DNA of 64,000 nucleotides from Undibacterium sp. YM2 (GCF_009937975.1 NZ_AP018441.1:3472001-3536000), one strand, 5' to 3'. Counted from the first letter of the stretch, positions 1-9,441 are shown. Notes: a model not told the origin generated them from the letters alone. Numbers and translations are program-made.

Positions 1-2641
1 TGATATTTTTGATTTCATCCTTAAGCAGCCAGGCACTGATGTCTTCCCATGAGCGCTGGTCTATTCTGTATCCAATGTCAGCAGCTCGCCATGCTTCCGG
101 GGATTTGAGTCTCGCTTTGATCTGATTGAACACATCCCATCCCTGCTGGCTTTTACCAAACACGAATTGCCAGGCCATATAGTCGCCATACGACCGGGGA
201 ATATCATATCGTTGCGCATTATGAAGTGATAATGCGGAAACCTGCTCATAGTCTCCCTTCAGCAAATGCAGTCTGATAGCACCCAAATGACTGGCGCCTG
301 AGCCAGTGTCCAGATCGGCTGCAATCTTATAAAATATTTTTGCGTCTTCTGGATACGCATTCCAGAAAAAGGTATTCCCAGCATCGACGGCATGATTACT
401 CACCTCAACGACACCATGAACATCTGGCCGTTTGAAGCCTGGATACTTTAGAAAAATTTCTTTGGCATGGCGATAGTCGTTTTTAAAACTGATTAGGTAA
501 TTGGCATAATGATGATAGCTTGACCATGTATCCGGATGATTCCGAATTGCCAGCTCATAGTTTTTTATCCTGTTTTGCTCTGTGTCAGGGACTTTATCGA
601 CTATCGCCATTAAGTCAGCGCGACTTGGGTTACCGTTAAACCTGTCAGCAACCTGATTCTTCAAGGTTTTTAATTCTGCATCCGTCACGTCCCTTTGTTG
701 TGCGATAGCCAGTGCCAAATTTATTTCAGTTTGCGCATAGTTGAGCTTCACTCGCATCTCATCCACGGTCTTTTTCAATAATGCGGCTTCAGTACGTGCC
801 GTGAAGCTTGTGTACCAGGTCCGGTCAACCCAATAAGGACGCAGTGGCAGATCACCAGCAAAAACACTGAAGTACGGGGTCGATTCCACATTCAAATGCA
901 ATCCATGCAGCAACTTCGCTGCGGCGACAGAGGTTTCAGTTTGCCCTTGCTCCCAATAAGCAGCCAAACTCGCCTGCTTCTTGATTTTATCGATGATTGC
1001 CTGACGTAATTCCGGTGCCGCAGCTTTTAATTTGAAATTCAAAACATTCGCCATTGCCAGCGCATAATCAGGATTGCCATTCAAATAGCCAGAAAAATAC
1101 TCGCCCATTTTTTCCGCGCGTTCGTAATTACCCTGAGATAACGCTGTCTTATCCAGCAACTTCACGACATTTGAAATCAGGTTTGCCTCGAGCATATCGA
1201 GATACGCAGCATCGACACACATAGGATGGCTGGACTTACAAGCCTGCAAGGCAGGACCACGTGCACGCCTTATATGTTCCAGTGCAGACATTCCCAGTTC
1301 GATTTCATCAGCCTTCTTGCCCTGGGCCTGCAAATTTCTGACTTTGGTTTCAAGATCAAACCCTTCGATCGGCAGACTTTGATCAAGCTGCCATTTCACT
1401 TGCACGTTGCTTTGCACAGTCCATTGATCATATTCCTGCAATCTTCTCAAGAACAAGGCTTGCCAGAAAGGCCGCTTGTCCAATGCTGTCACGACAAAAG
1501 CTGGTACAGGGGTTTTCAGCGAGACGCCATATGCCTGGCGCAAGTCTTGCAATTCTATCTCCAGCATCAGGCGGGAAATTTCGTTCTTCACGCCCAAAAC
1601 TGCTTTTTCCATTTCTGGCAGATTGCCGTTCACAAAAGCACGGAAAGCGATGCCCTCTGCACTCTTGGTTTGCCCCAGACTTTTCAGGGCTGCTGGCCGG
1701 GAATGCAAGTAGAAATTTGCACGCGCTTCCAGATACCCTGCAAATTCACCTTTTTGCCCGCTACTGTGTAGGGCAAGCAATGACTGCTCAAATAGTCTCT
1801 CGCGTGCACGCTCGGGCTGGCCAGGAGAAATTGTGCCCAGCACCTGATACAAAATGCTCTCGTTGAGGCGACTCGTGGCCGCAGCGGATCTTGCCTGCGT
1901 CAAATTATCAGGCAAGCGCGTCATAACAGCGATTGGACTTGCACTCGTTGTTGTTGTTTTTGTTGAAGACTTTAATTCCATCGCCTTCGCGATTTCAGGT
2001 ATTGCTTTTATACGGAAGGTTTCTGCGTAAGTCTGGTTTTCTTCAACTGGAATAGTCAGTGCTTGCGATTTTTCTTCTGGCCACGTATCGCTGACAGTCG
2101 ATCGCTGAGAATAACGGAATTTGACAAGGCAGTTCCCGGCATCATCGTAGCCTGCTTCCACAATTAATCGTTTCAGCGCGCCAGTCTCATTCGCCAGGCG
2201 CAGGATTTGCGCTTGCTCGATTTTCCTGTGTCCTTCGCCAAGTGCCCGTTGCACCAGGTAAGGGTTCAGTGACTTCTCACCGAAATTATCGGCCAATCCT
2301 GTCGCCAGGAACGCAGCCATCAAAGAGCGAGTACTGCGATCAAATCCATTGATGCGGCTTTCAACCGGTGCGATGAAAAAATCTGCTTTTTGTCCTGCCA
2401 GTAAAGCAGCAAATTGCTCTTTGTCTGCGTTAACCCACGCTGATTCTGGAGCAGACGGCAACACAGGTGCTGGATATCCCGGGATTGCAGAGGCCTGCGG
2501 CCCGAAGACGCCGGGAGCCTCTGGCTTAAGTCCGGATGACGCTGGCAAATCACTGGAGTTACCCTCCTTCACAAACGTCGCTGCGCATAGCAGGGAAGTG
2601 ATCAACACTACACCTGAACTTTGCAAAATTTTTTTCTTCAT
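1..2641 (-). CDS. Large exported protein of unknown function, TPR-like (3' end outside window)
   Basis: One uninterrupted minus-strand frame runs from an ATG at 2641 off the left edge, so about 880 residues are visible and the C-terminus is missing. The N-terminus has a Lys-rich start (MKKKILQ) and a hydrophobic stretch ending near LLCAAT, a plausible signal peptide; the Cys lacks a good lipobox. The body is mostly helical, with many Ala/Leu/Glu/Gln residues. Near residues 720-850 there are tetratricopeptide-like helices (for example NYELAIRNHPDTWSSYHHYA). I do not recognise a named family. The gene is followed by no visible operon partner in the window and its own upstream region (2642-2930) is non-coding. 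The function is unknown; a role as a periplasmic or outer-membrane-associated scaffold is only a guess from the repeats. Confidence 0.75.
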   Translation of the reverse strand, partial: MKKKILQSSGVVLITSLLCAATFVKEGNSSDLPASSGLKPEAPGVFGPQASAIPGYPAPVLPSAPESAWVNADKEQFAALLAGQKADFFIAPVESRINGFDRSTRSLMAAFLATGLADNFGEKSLNPYLVQRALGEGHRKIEQAQILRLANETGALKRLIVEAGYDDAGNCLVKFRYSQRSTVSDTWPEEKSQALTIPVEENQTYAETFRIKAIPEIAKAMELKSSTKTTTTSASPIAVMTRLPDNLTQARSAAATSRLNESILYQVLGTISPGQPERARERLFEQSLLALHSSGQKGEFAGYLEARANFYLHSRPAALKSLGQTKSAEGIAFRAFVNGNLPEMEKAVLGVKNEISRLMLEIELQDLRQAYGVSLKTPVPAFVVTALDKRPFWQALFLRRLQEYDQWTVQSNVQVKWQLDQSLPIEGFDLETKVRNLQAQGKKADEIELGMSALEHIRRARGPALQACKSSHPMCVDAAYLDMLEANLISNVVKLLDKTALSQGNYERAEKMGEYFSGYLNGNPDYALAMANVLNFKLKAAAPELRQAIIDKIKKQASLAAYWEQGQTETSVAAAKLLHGLHLNVESTPYFSVFAGDLPLRPYWVDRTWYTSFTARTEAALLKKTVDEMRVKLNYAQTEINLALAIAQQRDVTDAELKTLKNQVADRFNGNPSRADLMAIVDKVPDTEQNRIKNYELAIRNHPDTWSSYHHYANYLISFKNDYRHAKEIFLKYPGFKRPDVHGVVEVSNHAVDAGNTFFWNAYPEDAKIFYKIAADLDTGSGASHLGAIRLHLLKGDYEQVSALSLHNAQRYDIPRSYGDYMAWQFVFGKSQQGWDVFNQIKARLKSPEAWRAADIGYRIDQRSWEDISAWLLKDEIKNI

Positions 2642-2931
2642 CCTCAACCTTAAAAAGCAAATATAAAAAAACATTCCATCATCAGAAAAATAGTCTCATA
2701 TCAACAAAAAACTAGCAAACATTGCAACGGACAGGCAAGATTTTAGAAAGACTCACCACATCGACAGGAATGCTGATACGTTTGTCCTGGAGCATTGGAC
2801 CGTTGGATGAAGCTGGATGGAAAAGCAATTGACTAAATTTGAGTGGATCCCCATAACGCTGGGGTAAGAGGCAGCAAATGTATATTGATGTGTCGAATAG
2901 GACCAAACTGTAAAGGGATCGTACAGGCGAA
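2642..2931. other. Intergenic region without a convincing gene
   Basis: This stretch separates the large exported-protein gene from the tRNA cluster. It is AT-rich near 2660-2720, as expected for the promoter of the gene starting at 2641. A 64-codon minus-strand open frame at 2712-2906 has no ribosome binding site and no recognisable motif, so I do not call it a gene. Confidence 0.5.
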
Positions 2932-2961
2932 AAAAAAGCCTTGATTTCTCAAGGCTTTTTT
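2932..2961 (-). terminator. Intrinsic terminator of the tRNA-Ala/Glu/Glu cluster
   Basis: A perfect inverted repeat (AAAAAAGCCTTGA, loop of 4, TCAAGGCTTTTTT) lies 22 bases downstream of the last minus-strand tRNA-Glu. Read on the minus strand it gives a GC-containing stem followed by six T, a classic rho-independent terminator. Confidence 0.85.
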
Positions 2962-2983
2962 CACTCTCTTAACGAGAACTTAC

Positions 2984-3059
2984 TGGCGTCCCCAAGGGGA
3001 TTCGAACCCCTGTACTCACCGTGAAAGGGTGATGTCCTAGGCCTCTAGACGATGGGGAC
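2984..3059 (-). tRNA. tRNA-Glu (UUC), copy 2
   Basis: The minus strand reads a complete 76-nt cloverleaf with encoded CCA. It starts GTCCCCATCGTCTAGAGGCC, has anticodon loop CTTTCAC (anticodon TTC), the GGTTCGAATCC T-arm, and an acceptor stem GTCCCC/GGGGAC. It is identical over its whole length to the copy at 3128-3203. It is the last gene of the Ala-Glu-Glu cluster. Confidence 0.97.
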
Positions 3060-3127
3060 AGATTCTGTCCGTGTTGCTGACCTAAATCGTAAATTACTTG
3101 CTGTCCACAATAAATAATGAAGTTTAT

Positions 3128-3203
3128 TGGCGTCCCCAAGGGGATTCGAACCCCTGTACTCACCGTGAAAGGGTGATGTCCTAGGCCTCTAGACGATGGG
3201 GAC
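3128..3203 (-). tRNA. tRNA-Glu (UUC), copy 1
   Basis: This is a second 76-nt tRNA-Glu with anticodon TTC and encoded CCA, identical to the copy at 2984-3059 and separated from it by 68 bases. Both lie on the same strand as gltX, which encodes the synthetase that charges them. Confidence 0.97.
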
Positions 3204-3234
3204 AACAAGTAATGTTCTGCTCTGCCACTTTATT

Positions 3235-3310
<76 letters not shown>

Positions 3311-3374
3311 GACGCTGCAGAACAGAAACAAGATTATAGGGGATACATCGTCAGATGTAAAGCCCCCAGACTTT

Positions 3375-4769
3375 CTAGCCTGCAATTACGCTCAGGCGCT
3401 GAGTAACGACTTCGCGGCCAAACAGCTCGATGACGGCATCGATGGACGGTGTTTGCAATTGACCTGTCAGCAGCAAGCGCAAAGGCATGGCCAGTTGTGG
3501 CATCTTCAGTGAGAAATCAGCCAGGGTTTGTTTCATGGCGGCAGACAGGGCTGCCTTATTCCATTCCACGGTTTTGCAGAGTTCGGCGTATTGGCGCAGG
3601 GCTGGCAAGATCGCTTCAGTCACATGCTGGGTCATCAATGCCGGGTCTGCTGCTGGCTGACGATAGAACAGCATGGCAGCCTGCCCCAGCTCTACCGTCG
3701 TATTGGTGCGCTCTTTCAACAGTGCGATTACGGCTTCCAGTGCGGGTGCATTATCAAACTGTGCACCATCGTCCAGCATTTGCTGTTTGATCAAACCAGC
3801 CAGACGCGCGTTGTCTGCGGCCTTGATGTAGTGGTTATTGATCCAGGCCAGTTTTTCAGGATTGAATTGGGCAGCAGAACCAGATAAATGACTTAAATCA
3901 AACCAGCTGCACATTTGCTCCATGGAGAATATCTCATCATCACCATGGCTCCAGCCCAGGCGGGCCAGGTAGTTGAGCATGGCTTCAGGCAGATAGCCTT
4001 GCTTTGGATACTCCATCACACTGACAGCACCATGGCGCTTGGACAGTTTTTGGCCATCAGGGCCCAAGATCATAGGCAAATGACCATAATGCGGCAGGGT
4101 TGCGCCAAGTGCGTTCAGGATATTGATCTGGCGCGGTGTGTTATTGACATGGTCATCGCCACGGATAACGTGGGTGATTTGCATATCCCAGTCATCAACT
4201 GCGACGCAGAAGTTATAAGTAGGCGTGCCATCAGGGCGGGCAATGACCAGATCATCGAGCTCACGGTTGGCTATGGTGATTTGGCCCTTGACGACATCCA
4301 GCCAGCTGACTTCGCCATCCAGCGGGTTTTTAAAACGTATGACAGGCTTACGGTCTGCCGGAATCGCAGGCAAAGTCTTGCCAGCCTCAGGACGCCATGT
4401 ACCGTCATAACGCGGCTTTTCACCTGCTGCACGCTGACGTTCACGCATGGCTTCAACTTCTTCCGGCGAGGAATAGCAGTGGTAAGCAGTGCCTTTTGCC
4501 AGCATGTCGGCCAGCACTTCACCATAGCGCTCCATGCGTTTCATTTGATAGTAAGGGCCTTCATCATGATGCAGGCCCAGCCAGTTCATGCCATCAAGGA
4601 TAGCTTGTACGGCCTCTGGTGTAGAGCGCTCAAGATCGGTATCTTCTATGCGCAGCACAAAAGTGCCACCAAAATGACGGGCAAATGCCCAGCTGAACAA
4701 GGCAGTGCGGGCACCACCAACGTGGAGATAGCCGGTAGGGCTGGGAGCGAAACGGGTACGTACAGTCAT
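3375..4769 (-). CDS. gltX: Glutamyl-tRNA synthetase
   Basis: The enzyme charges tRNA-Glu with glutamate in the cytoplasm (class I synthetase). The protein begins [19 protein letters not shown], which contains the class I HIGH-type signature (HVGG). Further on are the conserved IEDTDLERS segment and the KMSKS-type loop LSKRHG near residue 245. At 464 aa it has normal family length. An in-frame ATG 24 codons upstream (4841) would add an unrelated hydrophobic stretch; the conserved N-terminus argues for 4769. tRNA-Ala and two tRNA-Glu genes follow on the same strand, so synthetase and cognate tRNA may share a transcript. Confidence 0.97.
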   Translation of the reverse strand: MTVRTRFAPSPTGYLHVGGARTALFSWAFARHFGGTFVLRIEDTDLERSTPEAVQAILDGMNWLGLHHDEGPYYQMKRMERYGEVLADMLAKGTAYHCYSSPEEVEAMRERQRAAGEKPRYDGTWRPEAGKTLPAIPADRKPVIRFKNPLDGEVSWLDVVKGQITIANRELDDLVIARPDGTPTYNFCVAVDDWDMQITHVIRGDDHVNNTPRQINILNALGATLPHYGHLPMILGPDGQKLSKRHGAVSVMEYPKQGYLPEAMLNYLARLGWSHGDDEIFSMEQMCSWFDLSHLSGSAAQFNPEKLAWINNHYIKAADNARLAGLIKQQMLDDGAQFDNAPALEAVIALLKERTNTTVELGQAAMLFYRQPAADPALMTQHVTEAILPALRQYAELCKTVEWNKAALSAAMKQTLADFSLKMPQLAMPLRLLLTGQLQTPSIDAVIELFGREVVTQRLSVIAG

Positions 4770-4961
4770 GAGATCACTAGCCTGCGCCCTGCTGTCGATA
4801 CAACTGACATACAAGAACGCGATAATGGTTAAAACCAGCATTTTACCGTTTTAACATCCCGGACGGATAGTTTCATGAGGTAGGGTGCCCCACTGAACTC
4901 TGGAATGAAGCCTGCGTGATAGTATGGCGGCGAAAACAAACACCCAGATAAAGCAACAGAT

Positions 4962-5864
4962 ATGCAAGCCCAACCTCCCCTGCCCCTGCCTTTGCCAGTA
5001 CGCGACGGCATCGCGCCCAGCTATATCTGGATACCAGAAGGCCATTGGGACAATGTCTTCAGTTTTTTGCAAGCTCATTTCCCGGATGTTGAGGCTAACA
5101 TCTGGCAAGCACGCCTGGACAAGCAAGAAGTAGTCGATCAGCACGGTGTGGCCCTGCTTGCTGACAGCGCTGTCAAACGCGGCATGTGTATTTACTACTA
5201 CCGAGAAATCGAGAATGAAACACCTGTCCCGTTTCATGAAGAAATCCTGTTTCAGGATGAGCATTTGCTGGTGGTCGATAAACCGCACTTCCTGCCAGTG
5301 ATTCCATCAGGTCGATTTTTGCGGGAAACCCTGCTGGTCAGACTGAAGAAAAATACAGGCCTGATGGATCTAACCCCCATACACAGGCTGGACAGGGAAA
5401 CCGCAGGCGTCATGCTGTTTTCACACAATCCAGCCACCCGCGGGCAGTATCAATCCCTGTTCCAGCGCAAAAGCATGGCAAAGACCTATCACGCCATTGC
5501 GAAGCATTTGCCAGAACTGGTTTTCCCGCTGCGCCATCGCAGCCGCATGGAAGAAGCCGACAAGTTCTTTGTCATGCGTGAAGTGGCAGGCATGCCAAAC
5601 TCAGAAACCCTGATCGATATCAAGGAAAGGCGTGGTGAATATAGCCTTTATCAATTGCAGCCTGTGACTGGTAGAAAGCATCAATTACGCCTGCACATGA
5701 GCAGCCTGGGTGCGCCCATTCTTAACGATGCATTTTATCCAATCGCCCTGCCCTGCAAGGCAGATGATTTTTCGGCGCCCTTGCAGTTGCTGGCAAAATC
5801 CATTTGTTTCGATGATCCACTTACCGGCAAGCAACGCTATTTTGAAAGTAAAAAGTCATTATGA
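4962..5864 (+). CDS. RluA-family pseudouridine synthase
   Basis: This 300-aa protein should isomerise specific uridines in rRNA or tRNA to pseudouridine. It contains the RluA-family catalytic motif HRLDRETAGVMLF around residue 145, where the second Asp-type residue of HRLDR is the nucleophile. Other family segments are LLVVDKPHFLPV upstream and the RKHQLRLHMSSLGAPILND block near residue 245. It lacks an obvious standard S4 domain, having instead about 90 N-terminal residues of less conserved sequence. The rRNA or tRNA target cannot be told from sequence alone. It is divergent from gltX, with about 190 bases between their starts. Confidence 0.9.
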   Translation: MQAQPPLPLPLPVRDGIAPSYIWIPEGHWDNVFSFLQAHFPDVEANIWQARLDKQEVVDQHGVALLADSAVKRGMCIYYYREIENETPVPFHEEILFQDEHLLVVDKPHFLPVIPSGRFLRETLLVRLKKNTGLMDLTPIHRLDRETAGVMLFSHNPATRGQYQSLFQRKSMAKTYHAIAKHLPELVFPLRHRSRMEEADKFFVMREVAGMPNSETLIDIKERRGEYSLYQLQPVTGRKHQLRLHMSSLGAPILNDAFYPIALPCKADDFSAPLQLLAKSICFDDPLTGKQRYFESKKSL

Positions 5865-5936
5865 ATGACTGCCATAGAGGGATGTACGGGCAAACGGGTT
5901 GACAGCAAGTCTCTAAAGCGGTAATATTGCGGTCTT

Positions 5937-6013
5937 CGGAGTGTAGCGCAGCCCGGTAGCGCATCTGCTTTGGGAGCAGAGGGTCCAAGGTTCGAATCCT
6001 TGTACTCCGACCA
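5937..6013 (+). tRNA. tRNA-Pro (UGG), copy 1
   Basis: A 77-nt tRNA starting CGGAGTGTAGCGCAGCCCGG, with anticodon loop CTTTGGGAG (anticodon TGG), T-arm GGTTCGAATCC and encoded CCA. It differs from the copy at 6117-6193 by one complete base pair in the anticodon stem (T5964:A5980 here, C:G in the other). Confidence 0.96.
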
Positions 6014-6020
6014 GATTCCA

Positions 6021-6046
6021 GGGATCGTCAGCGACGGTCCCTTTTA
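6021..6046 (+). terminator. Terminator after tRNA-Pro copy 1
   Basis: The stem GGGATCGTC / GACGGTCCC with a three-base loop (one G-T pair) is followed by TTTTATTT. It sits 8 bases after the CCA end of the first tRNA-Pro, suggesting that the two tRNA-Pro genes are separate transcripts. Confidence 0.7.
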
Positions 6047-6116
6047 TTTCGGTAGATTCATATCTTGGTAGTTTTAAGTTGAATCGCCTAAAATAATAAA
6101 TGACAGACCAGTTTTT

Positions 6117-6193
6117 CGGAGTGTAGCGCAGCCCGGTAGCGCACCTGCTTTGGGAGCAGGGGGTCCAAGGTTCGAATCCTTGTACTCCGACCA
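6117..6193 (+). tRNA. tRNA-Pro (UGG), copy 2
   Basis: A second 77-nt tRNA-Pro with anticodon TGG and encoded CCA, 103 bases after the first. It is identical except for a compensated base pair at the top of the anticodon stem (C6144:G6160). An intrinsic terminator follows directly. Confidence 0.96.
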
Positions 6194-6196
6194 GTT

Positions 6197-6231
6197 AAAA
6201 AGGATCGTTGATTATTCAACGATCCTTTTTT
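6197..6231 (+). terminator. Terminator after tRNA-Pro copy 2
   Basis: A perfect stem AGGATCGTTGA / TCAACGATCCT with loop TTAT, flanked by A5 on the left and T6 on the right, lies 3 bases after the tRNA end. The A/T flanks would let it also terminate the minus-strand ribD transcript that ends at 6287. Confidence 0.88.
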
Positions 6232-6286
6232 CTTTTCTGCCTTACATTTTCCGGGTTCACATATTTCTGCTTCACATATAAATGAT

Positions 6287-7384
6287 TTATTTCAAGCGAG
6301 CCAGTATCCGCACATCATCTCCCACCTGGCTGATTTCGTGAAATTGCAAAACGCTCGCCTGATCCACATGTGTCAATTCAGGTAAATTAAATAAACCGGC
6401 ACCACTACCCAACAGCTTGGGCGCCAGGTACAGCAACAATTCATTGACGCAGTCTTGATTGATCAATGCGCCATTCAGAGTCGCCCCTGCTTCCACATGC
6501 AATTCATTGATTTGCCTGCGTCCCAGTTCTTGCATCAGGGCGGGCAAATCGACTTGCTGATTTGCACCTGGCAAGCAAATCACTTCTGCCCCAGCCTGTT
6601 CCAGTTGCACCTGTTTTTCAGCATCAGGTTCAGCACAGACAATCAAGGCCCCGCCTTGCAACACTTTGGCTTGGGGCGAGATGCGCAGCTGGGAGTCAAC
6701 AATGATTTTTTGTGGCTGACGTGGCGTGTCCATGCCCCGGACATTCAGCATGGGGTCATCTGCCAGCACGGTACCTATGCCAGTCAAAATCGCATCAGCA
6801 CGCGCCCGCCATTGATGACCATCCTGCCTGGCTGCTGGTCCGGTGATCCACTGGCTTTGGCCATTGCTCAAGGCGGTAATGCCGTCAAGGCTGCCAGCAA
6901 CTTTCATCCTGACCCAGGGCTTGCCTGTTTCCATGCGCTGGAAAAAACCTATGTTCAATTCCCGCGCCTGCAAGGCCAGGTCAGGAAAAGTACCGCATTC
7001 AACTTCAACACCAGCCTCGCGCAAGATACTTAAACCGCGTCCCGCCACTTGCGGGTTCGCGTCTTGCACGGCAGCGACTACGCGTGCGATACCAGCATCA
7101 CGCAAACCGTTTGCACAAGGTGGTGTGCGGCCAAAATGGCTACATGGTTCCAGCGTGACATAGGCTGTAGCGCCACGCACATCATGGCCTTTTGCGGCGG
7201 CGTCACGCAAGGCCTGCACCTCAGCATGCGCCTGCCCTACTGGCTGCGTCCAGCCCTGCCCCAGCACCTGACCATCACGCACTATCACGCAACCCACTTT
7301 GGGGTTGGGTGAAGTTTCTATGGTCGCGCGTCTGGCCAGCTCCAGCGCTTGCTGCATGTAAGCATAATCAGCCTGCCTATCCAT
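6287..7384 (-). CDS. ribD: Bifunctional riboflavin deaminase/reductase RibD
   Basis: RibD carries out two early steps of riboflavin synthesis: deamination of the pyrimidine, then NADPH-dependent reduction of the ribose side chain. The N-terminal deaminase domain shows the zinc motifs HAEVQAL (about residue 50) and PCSHFGRTPPC (about 80-90). The C-terminal half is a RibD_C reductase with IVDSQLRI and ELHVEAGATLNGALI. An ATG at 7384 is preceded by GAGGTG at 9 bases; a GTG at 7396 is possible but has no spaced ribosome binding site. The mrp/apbC stop codon ends 14 bases upstream, so the pair is probably co-transcribed. Length (365 aa) is normal. Confidence 0.95.
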   Translation of the reverse strand: MDRQADYAYMQQALELARRATIETSPNPKVGCVIVRDGQVLGQGWTQPVGQAHAEVQALRDAAAKGHDVRGATAYVTLEPCSHFGRTPPCANGLRDAGIARVVAAVQDANPQVAGRGLSILREAGVEVECGTFPDLALQARELNIGFFQRMETGKPWVRMKVAGSLDGITALSNGQSQWITGPAARQDGHQWRARADAILTGIGTVLADDPMLNVRGMDTPRQPQKIIVDSQLRISPQAKVLQGGALIVCAEPDAEKQVQLEQAGAEVICLPGANQQVDLPALMQELGRRQINELHVEAGATLNGALINQDCVNELLLYLAPKLLGSGAGLFNLPELTHVDQASVLQFHEISQVGDDVRILARLK

Positions 7385-7397
7385 ACTCGCCTGCACC

Positions 7398-8486
7398 TCA
7401 GGTATTTTGTATGGTGATGGTGGGGAATTTACTGGTCATGTCCTTGGCCTTTTCCGCAACCTTGATAGCGACTTTGCGGGCGATGTCTTTATACAGACCG
7501 GCGATTTGCCCATCAGGTTCGGCAACCACGGTAGGCGTGCCTGAATCGGCTTGCTGGCGTATGCTCATCGTCAAAGGCAGGCCACCGAGGAAATCAACGC
7601 CAAAGTCAGCGCACATCTTCTGCCCACCACCCTCGCCAAAAATATGCTCGGCATGACCACAGTTGGAGCAGATATGGATGCTCATGTTTTCGACTATGCC
7701 CAGGATAGGGATGCCGACTTTTTCAAACATCTTGAGTCCCTTGCGCGCATCCAGCAAGGCGATATCCTGTGGCGTTGTCACAATAATGGCGCCAGTCACC
7801 GGCACTTTTTGCGATAGTGTCAGTTGCACATCACCCGTGCCTGGTGGCATATCAACGATGAGATAATCCAGGTCACGCCAATTGGTTTGCCCCAGCAATT
7901 GCTGCAGGGCCTGGGTAACAATGGGACCACGCCAGACCATGGGTTCATCCGGGTCTATCATGAAACCGATAGAGGATACCTGCAGACCATGGTTTTCCAA
8001 TGGCTCCATGGTTTTACCATCTACCGTTTCAGGGCGACCAGAAATACCCATCATCATGGGTTGTGAAGGGCCATAAATGTCCGCATCCAAGATACCAACG
8101 GCCGCGCCTTCAGCAGCCAGGGCCAGCGCCAGATTGGCAGCGGTAGTCGATTTGCCGACCCCGCCCTTGCCTGAGGCCACAGCGATAATATTCTTCACAT
8201 TCGGCATGAGTTTGATGCCAGGCTGCACAGCATGGGCGATGATTTTTGAGGTCACATTGACCGCGACCTTGCCCGCACCGGGCAAGACAGCAATGGCAGC
8301 CACAACGGCAGCGCGTATCATTTCAAACTGGCTTTTGGCCGGGTAACCCAGTTCCACGTCCAGGCTGACATCTGTGCCTTCTATCTTGATATTTTTTACT
8401 GATTTAGTCGCGATCAGGTCTTTATTCGTATTTGGGTCTGTCACTTTTGCCAATACGGCTTTAATGTCTTCTACTGTAATACTCAT
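7398..8486 (-). CDS. apbC: Mrp/ApbC-type iron-sulfur cluster carrier ATPase
   Basis: Members of this family are P-loop ATPases that bind and transfer Fe-S clusters to target proteins in the cytoplasm. The N-terminal 90 residues form a MIP18/DUF59 domain (SITVEDIKAVLAKV). The ATPase domain carries the deviant Walker A GKGGVGKST near residue 108 and DADIYGPSQP. Two cysteines in ICSNCGHAEHIFGEGGG match the cluster-binding CxxC. I chose ATG 8486 because GGAGA lies 6 bases upstream; an ATG four codons earlier would include that ribosome binding site. ribD follows on the same strand. Confidence 0.95.
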   Translation of the reverse strand: MSITVEDIKAVLAKVTDPNTNKDLIATKSVKNIKIEGTDVSLDVELGYPAKSQFEMIRAAVVAAIAVLPGAGKVAVNVTSKIIAHAVQPGIKLMPNVKNIIAVASGKGGVGKSTTAANLALALAAEGAAVGILDADIYGPSQPMMMGISGRPETVDGKTMEPLENHGLQVSSIGFMIDPDEPMVWRGPIVTQALQQLLGQTNWRDLDYLIVDMPPGTGDVQLTLSQKVPVTGAIIVTTPQDIALLDARKGLKMFEKVGIPILGIVENMSIHICSNCGHAEHIFGEGGGQKMCADFGVDFLGGLPLTMSIRQQADSGTPTVVAEPDGQIAGLYKDIARKVAIKVAEKAKDMTSKFPTITIQNT

Positions 8487-8513
8487 GCAATTCTCCATAG
8501 ATATCCTGCAAGT

Positions 8514-8615
8514 CTAGCGCAATTTATGCATCCAGGCTGTAATACCCTTGATGTCAGGCGTGTTGTAAGCGGGCATATTGAAGAAGCGCAAACTTCCCCG
8601 CTCAATGAAGTTCAA
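8514..8615 (-). pseudogene. Possible remnant of a cytochrome c C-terminus
   Basis: Between the divergent apbC and cupredoxin genes, one minus-strand frame reads FFNMPAYNTPDIKGITAW, ending about eight residues later in TAG at 8514-8516. This resembles the C-terminal end of class I c-type cytochromes, with a Met ligand in MPAY and a final helix. No heme motif or start codon is present upstream: a stop lies near 8640. It would be a decayed fragment, or a coincidence in about 30 codons. Confidence 0.28.
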
Positions 8616-8666
8616 GCATAATGGACTGCGCTCATTTGTTTTTTATAAGAAAATCAGGAGAAATTG

Positions 8667-9356
8667 ATGCAAGCACCAGCCAAACACCACTTCCGCAACA
8701 AATTCTGCCTATCGCTATCTGCTCTTGGCTTGCTGGGTTATTCCATGGCCGCCCAGGCTGGCCTGCTGGTGGGTCACCTGACCGACAAGAATGGACAAGC
8801 CATGGGCAATGCTGTTCTGTTCGCGACGCCGCTGGACACGCCCTCTCCCGCCAAAAAGCCGGGCGAAACCAGTGTGGTGGCACAGGAAAATTATGCCTTC
8901 AGCCCCTTCCTGACTGTTATACGCAGCGGCACACAGGTGCGTTTTCCCAACAAGGATAATCACGAGCATCACCTGAAATCATTTTCTCCTGCAAAGACAT
9001 TTGAATTGCGCGTGAACAGCAAGAAAGAAGAACCTGCGCCTATCCTGTTTGATAAAGCGGGTGAAGTAGCCCTGGTTTGCCACTTCCACGACTGGATGCG
9101 CGGTTTTATCTATGTGGTTGATACACCATATTTTTCCAGGACTGATGCATCGGGCAGTGTCGCCCTTAACAATCTGCCAGCAGGCAAATATGAAGTCAAA
9201 GCCTGGGCACCGAATATGTTTGGCGAACCGCTGGCACAAACCGTGCAAGTGGCCAATGATGGGCCAACCAATGTCAAATTCCAGTTCAACTTCGTGCCCA
9301 AGGCGCCGCCTGCTCCCCGCAATTTGAGCAAGACTGCAACATTTGGCTATGACTGA
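8667..9356 (+). CDS. Exported cupredoxin-like protein (methylamine utilization protein type)
   Basis: This 229-aa protein has a signal peptide ending near YSMAAQAG and is expected in the periplasm. A plastocyanin-like domain shows likely type 1 copper ligands: His in NHEHHLKSF (about residue 100) and Cys, His and Met in VCHFHDWMRGF (about 140). A carboxypeptidase-regulatory-like beta domain follows (SGSVALNNLPAGKYEVKAW). Such proteins are often annotated as methylamine utilization proteins, but no mau genes are nearby, so a general electron transfer or copper role is more likely. The ATG at 8667 is preceded by AGGAG; a TTG one codon earlier is less likely. The cognate electron donor is not evident. 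Confidence 0.8.
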   Translation: MQAPAKHHFRNKFCLSLSALGLLGYSMAAQAGLLVGHLTDKNGQAMGNAVLFATPLDTPSPAKKPGETSVVAQENYAFSPFLTVIRSGTQVRFPNKDNHEHHLKSFSPAKTFELRVNSKKEEPAPILFDKAGEVALVCHFHDWMRGFIYVVDTPYFSRTDASGSVALNNLPAGKYEVKAWAPNMFGEPLAQTVQVANDGPTNVKFQFNFVPKAPPAPRNLSKTATFGYD

Positions 9357-9372
9357 TTGCCTGCAATTTGCA

Positions 9373-9399
9373 GATTGCCTGGCATTGCGCCAGGCAATC
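9373..9399. terminator. Hairpin between convergent genes
   Basis: A perfect 11-bp stem GATTGCCTGGC / GCCAGGCAATC with loop ATTGC lies between the stop codons of the cupredoxin and sheath genes. It has no T-run on either side, so it may be a weak terminator or an mRNA-stabilising 3' hairpin. Confidence 0.5.
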
Positions 9400-9441
9400 G
9401 TAATCAACTTAATGAGAGCTTAGTGGGCGCGTAATCACACC

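Noticed and set aside
2712..2906. Small minus-strand frame near the tRNA cluster
   Set aside because: No start signals and no similarity I can recognise; it is more likely intergenic sequence.
3915..4832. Open plus-strand frame of 305 codons opposite gltX
   Set aside because: It lies fully within gltX on the other strand and has no recognisable domain or start signal.
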